Made by a program: the position numbers and the translations under genes. A stretch of DNA of 64,000 nt from Corydoras sp. C115 (Eukaryota > Chordata > Actinopteri > Siluriformes > Callichthyidae). Where the stretch lies: positions 385,001-449,000 of the forward strand of contig JAFMOC010000430.1 of the NCBI GenBank assembly GCA_019802505.1, written 5' to 3'. The notes beneath the pieces were generated by a model. The model searched no databases. It had not been told where the DNA came from and saw only the letters and a list, made by a program, of their open reading frames with translations. Below, piece after piece: positions 28,716-36,300 of the stretch; the first letter of the stretch is position 1; each line of letters starts with the position of its first letter.

Positions 28716-30264
28716 CAGTAGTGCGTGTGCCCAGAAATAGTTTGGCACCCTGTCCTGGTTTCTTCTGCCCAACGCCTAAATTGATCTCCCCTGGGTGGGC
28801 ATGATTAGGTGGAGGATTAGGTAGAAGATAATGAGATGAGAGATAAGACACAAAAGTTGAAATGTCTGTGGCTACGCTTTAATAGTTTAACAAAGAATTT
28901 CCAATTTTATGGGTTTATTAATTAACTAACTATATTCTAAATAAAATTTAGAATAATGACTAGGGTTCTGACGATCCTGATAATTGGGTAACTACACTGA
29001 TCACTCTGATCAGATTCTGAGCGACTCTGAGACACCGCTCTGGGTTTGAGGTGGAGGTGATGGGATGTGCTCGCCGTTAAATGAAACGTAAACGCGGCGG
29101 GTTGCCGGCTGCCACGGTTACGGTCCATTTTAGGTCACTGATAAGCAGCATGTTGACCAGAAGGAAGCGGATAAAGGAGACGTACGTGATGTGGACCGAT
29201 CGCTTTTGCCATGGTTACCCGGAGACGGTGAGTGTTTGGCACAGAGCGGCAGCGGCAGGGCTGAAGTGACGATGCACTCGATCTTCAGTCAGTCAGAGCG
29301 TCAGAGGCTTTCAGATCTCGCTACCACTAGGGCTGCACCTAACGATTAATTATCCATCGATTAATCCAACGATTATTTTTTTCCCGATTAGTCCATTAAT
29401 CTATTATTTTATAATCTTATTACTTTTGTGAGCAGCGTTCTAAAAGGGTTCTAATCTTATGTAAATTGTTAATTCGATTTCATTTAATTATTAATTAAAG
29501 GACGATTCCGTATTTCGAGTGTGTAACATTTCACCTTCTTCTTCCTCTCGTGAAGTATAAAAGAAGTTGGGAAGACAAACATAGCAGCACCACATAGGTG
29601 GCGCCACCTGCGGCTTTGGAGGTGGTATTGTGTATGTTAGAGCAGACCCCAAAAAAAAAAACATAAATAATAATTTAAAAAAAAAAAAACACTTGTGGAC
29701 GTATCAATGTATTGATTCGCCAGCTGTAAAATCGATGCATTGATTCAAATCGATTGATACTTACACCCCTAGTGTCCTAATACATTTGTCCCTCTTTAAT
29801 ACACAGAGGCAAACGTGTGTCACAGCTTTATTATTCTTACGTTTAAATTTGGTATTTAGCAGACACTTTTCATCCAAAGCGACTCACAAGGTGAGCACAG
29901 GGTTCATTGCAGCATCCCTGGAGCAATGAGGGTTAAGGGTCTTGCTCAAGAACCCACATTGGTTACCTCAGTGGACCTGGGATTTGAACCCCCAACCTTC
30001 AGACTGCTAACCTAACACCCTAACCACTGAGATACCGCTCCCTCTTTGCTCCTTAAACTCTAATTTAACATTTCTGTTTCCATTTCTGCACGAGAACATA
30101 ATGAGCTCTATTTCTGAAAGGTCATGAAGCCCATACACCGCGCCATAATCACAAACACACCCCCAAACACACCCGTTACACGCCCCTGCCTTATCTCCTG
30201 ACGTCACGCAGTCTCATATTACAGAATGCTTTAAGCACGTGGCTTCGTAAAGCCCTCCAGACCT

Positions 30265-30301
<37 letters not shown>

Positions 30302-33300
30302 GTTGGGCGTCTCATCTGGCAAAGCTGATATTTCCTGCGCCGTCTTCACCTCCCTCTCACCTGACTGTAACATCCAGATCAATGTCACCTTCTTTTCTCG
30401 TTTAAGTGAGTAATTATGGGATTAAAAATGACGAACACGTTCATTCACACATCACACCCTCTCTCTCCTCCCGTGTTCCACACGGCGGAACAGCGGCAGC
30501 CACAGGCTTCCTGCCCACATGTTCAGCTGTAAACACGCCACGCTCGGTACAGACTCCGTTTATGTTCACTGACTGACCAATCAGGGACAGGCATACGAGG
30601 GCAGTGGAAGCTTTCCGTTTCGGACACAATGGCTTTCCGTTTCTTCGAGCGAAGCCTGTCCCATCGTCACAAATCTATTTACCACGTGCTGCCAAGTTCG
30701 GGGAAACGGTTTGTGGAAGGCCCCAGTTTGACGGTCCATGGTTGGGCGAGTTTGAGATGAAACCCACTGAGATGAATCAGAACTGAGACTGTGAAACCTT
30801 ATAGAAAGCCTTATTAATGGCCAAACCGGTTTATCATGGGATGCAACCACAGCATCTGTAGGCGTAACTTGTAGGTGTCCCGATACTTTTGTTGTCACAG
30901 TGCAGCTTTGAGGGGTGAACCAATCACTGACCTTCACTCGGCAGCGTCGCCTCGACGGTGAGACATCTGATCGGCCGCGACCTTGAGCCGAATTGATTCT
31001 GGGTGAGAACGGGGGGAGTTGTAATCTGTGCGCGTCACAGTCAGAGATTACAGATTAATCTACAGTGTCAATGTTAAAGTCGCGGCGCTTTACTGACGGG
31101 ATAAGATCCAATCCTAACAGAATAAATAACTGTACTTAAAAAAGGGAAACGACAGCATGTTATTATAACGAAATCATTCAGTCAGGGCTGCGCCTTCTGC
31201 ACTTACATTATAAACACACACCGGCCACTTTATTAGGTACATTCATTCTTTATTATATTCGTTTTACTTACTATATACACTTATAAACTAAAAGATCTAA
31301 ACGGTCCTGTTTGTTCTCTGACGATCAGAACCCCCCACAGAGCAGGTTTTATTAAGGTGGTGGATGATTCGAAGTACACCATTTAGTATAAGTGCATCAG
31401 ACACATAGGACGGCACGGTGGCTTAGTGGTTTAGCACGTTCGCCTCTCAGCGCTAGGGATTCCCGGTTCGAATCCCCATCTGGGTGGAGTTTCCATGTTC
31501 TCCCCGTGTCCGCGTGGGTTTCCTCTGGGTTCTCCGGTTTCCTCCCACAGTCTAAAAACATGGATCAAGTCAATTGAGTTCTCCAAATTGCCCCATATAG
31601 TGTGTATGTGTCTGTGTGAGTGAGTGTGTGCCCAGCGATAGATTGGCGCCCTGTCCTGGGTGTGTCTGCCCAGCGCCCGAAGCGTTCTCCCCTGGATGTG
31701 CATGGGGAACCCCCCCCATGACCCTAATAGAGGGTAAAGCGGGAGATAATGAATCAGACACATGCAACACAAACTAATACATCATGTCGGCAGTGCTGAA
31801 AATCATCCACCACCCTAATAATACCCTCTCTGTGGGAGTCCTGATCATCAGAGACCAGAGTAGGGGATTAACAAAGTGGATGGAGAAACAGATGTACCAC
31901 AGAATGTAATCGTAGTACCTCAAAATCCATTTATATATTCAACGGAGGTCATAAAATGAAGAGTAAATGTACCTAATAAAGTGGCCGGTGTGTTTATATT
32001 AATATTAAAAGTGTTAGTCCTGTTACACCAACACCATGTCAACGTCACTGTAGTACTGGGAATCATCCACCACCCTAAAAACCTGCTCTGTAGGGGTTCT
32101 GATTATCAGAGAACAGAAAGAACTGACTTAGAGCATGTAGAGGAACAGATGGACTACAGAATGGAACTGTAGAACTACAAATGTGTACTGTGTGTGTACA
32201 TGTGCATGTGCAGTCCGATGTGGAATGGTGGAAATGGATTTCCACAGGGATAGGTCCAAGAGTGAGGGTTCATCTATTACACGTTTGTGTCTCGGCCCCT
32301 TTGCTCTCTGCTATAAACATGTTATAGTGTCACTGAGAAAGAGAACCTAACATGGAGGTGAGAGAGCAGCGAGAGTGAGAGTGCACACCCGGCCTGGTTT
32401 GAACTTCTCACTTCACTTCACATGGAACCCAAACCTGGAGCCAAGCTAAACCCACAGATTTAAACCGGACCTGAACTCCAACCTGAAAAATACATTTACA
32501 TTCAGCAGACGCTTTTATCCAAAGCGACTTACAAATGAGAACATCACAAGTCAGAAGTTCCGCAGAAAACCATTCATTCATTATCTCCCGCTTTATCCTA
32601 TATGAGGGTCGCGGACGGGTTCCCCATGCCCATCCAGGGGAGAACGTTTCGGACGCTGGGCAGATACACCCAGGACAGGACGCCAATCTATCGCTGGGCA
32701 CACACTCACTCACAAACACACTCTATATGGGGCAATTTGGAGAACTCAATTGACTTGATCCATGTTTTTGGACAGTGGGAGAAAACCGGAGAACCCGGAG
32801 GGAACCCACGCGGACACGGGGAGAACATGGAGACTCCACCCAAGATGGGGATTTGAACTGGGAATCCCTAGTGCTGAGAGGCGAATGTGCTAAACCACTA
32901 AGCCGCCTGCATAAAACCAACTATACTGTAAATTAATTCAAACTTGATTGTTATTTGATGCTGCACCCCCCCACCCCCACCCCACCCCTTTTTTTCTCTC
33001 TCTCTCTCTACAACAGGTATTTGTTAAAGAGATGTGTCTTCAGTAGTTTTTTTTAAAACTGCTTCGTGAAACTGCCTTACGGACAGAGTTGGGAAGATCG
33101 TACTACCATGTTGCAGTGGTGAACGCCACAGAGTGAGAATCAGCTCCTCGGTGAGGTGGAACCGCCAGGGGGCGATCATCAGTGGAGCGAAGTGAACGAG
33201 TCGGAGTGTATTTTGAAAAGATAGAGTGAAGGTAGGAGGGGCCAGATCCAGAAATGGTTCTGTATGCCAGAGTCAGTGACTTGTACTGAATGCGAGCAGC

Positions 33301-36300
33301 TACAGGGAGCCAATGGAGGGACATGAGCGATGGAGGGACATGAGTTCTTGGGTGGTTGAACACGAGTCGGGCTGCAGAGTTTTGAATGAGTTGAAGAGGT
33401 CTGATTGTGGAAGCTGGGATACCGGCAAGTAGCGCATTACAATAATCAAGCCGGGATAGGACGTAGGCTTGAACAAGCAGTTGGGTAGCAAGTTCAATCA
33501 AGGAGGGTCTGTAATAATCCCTGAATCTTACAGGTGTGTAGACCAAAACAAACTCACACAAACTGAGCACATGCACAAAACCCAACAGAACCGGACCTCT
33601 GGCCCACTGGGCGCCCGGCCCACACCCGGCCCACCACGCAGACCTTAGCATCACAATGTGAACTTCCTGAGAAGGATTCCCAGGTAGAACGAACAAGGCC
33701 CTCACTGTTGAGAGTTGGTACGTTCTCCAAGCTCGTAGGTACGTACAGGAAGGAGCTTTTAGATGCGTCCATTCTTGCGAAATCCTTGTGACCCTAATCA
33801 TCAGGGATGAATAAATAAATATTTAAGCCGATCGATGGCCGTATTATTTATTTATTTCCAGCTGTTTTTGGCGGGGTGCTTCGATTGGTGCGTTACGGGA
33901 CGGACCATATCTTACCTCTAAGCTTATCAGCTGTGGAGTGTTTGTTCTGTTCTTTCGTGTATATTTGAGCTCTTATCCAGCTGATATGTGACGATTATAT
34001 ATATAAATAAAAAGGTCCGAGGTCTTTCAGTTAGTCGTCAAAACCTAACAAGTGCGAGCCAAAAAAGACCCGCCACTTTGGCCCATCGGACGCCCCACGC
34101 TCGGCCACAGACCCGGCCCTCGAAGCCCATCTCTGAATAATATGGCCTCCAAGTGGACCAGCCCATACAACGGCCCTTGATACACATGCTGTTCTGCGCT
34201 CATTTATAAAATAAGGAAGATTATTGATTATGACTGATGATTATTTTAATACGCTACTTGCCGGTATCCCAGCTTCCGCAATCAGACCTCTTCAACTAAT
34301 TCAAAACTCTGCAGCCCGACTCGTGTTTAACCCCCAAGAACTCATGTCCCTCCATCACTCCTTGCCCTCCATTGGTTCCCTGTAGCTGCTGCATTCAGTA
34401 CAAGTCACTGACTCTGATCTACAGAACCATCTCTGGATCTGGCCCCTCCTACCTTCACTCTATCTTTTCAAAATACACTCCGTCTCGTTCACTTCGCTCC
34501 ACTGATGATCACCCCCTGGTGGTTCCACCTCACCGAGGAGCTGATTCTCACTCCGTGGCGTTCACCGCTGCAACATGGTAGTACGATCTTCCCAACTCTG
34601 TCCGTAAGGCAGAACCACTGAGCAGTTTTAAGAAACTACTGAAGACGCATCTCTTTAACAAAAGCCTGTTGTAGAGAAAAAAAAAAGGTGGGGGGGGGGG
34701 GGGCGCAGCATCAAATAACAATCAGGTTTGATGAATTTACAGTGTAGTTGGTTTTCTCCATAACTTCTGACTTGTGGTGTTCTCATTTGTAAGTCGCTTT
34801 GGATAAAAGCGTCTGCTAAAGGACTAAATGTAATGTAAAATAAATACAACCTAGTAGCTTCTCGCTGAACATGGCGTCAATAAAAATCTATAAAGCGTGG
34901 GAATAAATCATACTACACACAGGCTTTCCTCATGAATACTTCAGCAGGCTGCTTCAGACCTGCATGCGGGTCATGGTTTGGACAGCCCTACTTTAAACAA
35001 ATGATAAAAACCCCCCGAAAGGTATCAAATACCCTGGAGAGAGGAAATCCTGCATAGCTGCACTTTTGCATCAGTCTGATGACTCAGATAGTGAAGCCTG
35101 ACCGTGTGTCTGATTCATCCAAAACGGCCTTTCTAAATGACTCGGCTGTTGAAATGAATCAGTGACGAAGAGCTTGCAACTGCGGAAGTACAGAAACCAC
35201 ATGCTCAGCCACCACGTGCAAACCCATACAGACAACCAGCACGTGGTTCACTGTTAAATGTAGAGCTCCGGAAAGAGGACGGAAGTCATCGTGCACGGGG
35301 CGCCCGAGAGAAAAGGACCTTCCCCAAACTGTTCTCCATGTCGTAAGCACAGCTAGGTGTTCCCAAACATTGTGTAGCTGTTCTGTGTAGCATTTGCATG
35401 ATTGCAACGCATGGACGGGTTTTATTTCTTTATGAGCTACATGGTTTAACCTTGGTGAGGAGACCTGCATGGGAACCGCCTACACGTTATGCAAGTGTTG
35501 GAATCCAGGCCCCTTTCAGGCATCGTTAAAATCATACCTATACCCTGCACGGGCCCCAGGACCACAACGCCTGACGGTGCCGTCTCATGTCTCTCATGGG
35601 TGAGCCACTCCCAGTGCAAACTAGTCTTGTATTAAGTCGTTCGGGAAACTACGAAAGGCTGACAAAATCAGACTTAAGGAAATACATCAGTAACAGAGTG
35701 AAGATTTGTGGCTGAAGTGTGAGGTCATGATATTTTAAGACTATGTATTAAAGATGGAGAGGAGGTAGCTATGTTTTGAGTACGATTTACATAAAAGTTC
35801 AATTCCTGGTACCTTCTTTGTGGGGTTTGCATGTTCTCCATGTGTCTGTGTGTGTGTTCCCTCTGGGAGCTTTGATAATCTTCCAAAGTCTAAAGACATG
35901 ATGTACAATGAAGACATGATGGGGCAGGTAAATTAATGATACTGCACACATGGGTGTGACAGTGCACCGGTTTGGGAGGTCTGAAGGTGAGAGGTTTGAA
36001 GCCGAAGTGCAACACAACTGCCCTCGTTGCTTGAAGGGGTGCTGTACCCGATGCTATGACCACAAAAAAAAGTGTTTACATGTCTGAGCAACGATGCAGC
36101 CACACAATGTTTCACTACAGTGTTGATAATCATCCACCACCCTAATCATACCTGATGGACTGCAGCCTGTAATTATAGAACATTTACATTACATTTAGTC
36201 ATTCAGCAGACGCTTTTATCTAAAGCGACTTACAAAGCGAGCACAGGGTCGGCCACAGCATCCCTGGAGCAGTGAGGATTAAGGGTCTTGACTCAAGGAC

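Noticed and set aside
29081..29269. 62-codon ORF starting MKRKRGG
   Set aside because: Short, no recognised family, next to hAT-like debris; not supported as a gene.
33538..33801. N-terminal extension of the minus-strand LINE ORF
   Set aside because: The upstream 90 codons do not resemble reverse transcriptase. The LINE is truncated near 33525 and the extension is chance open frame.
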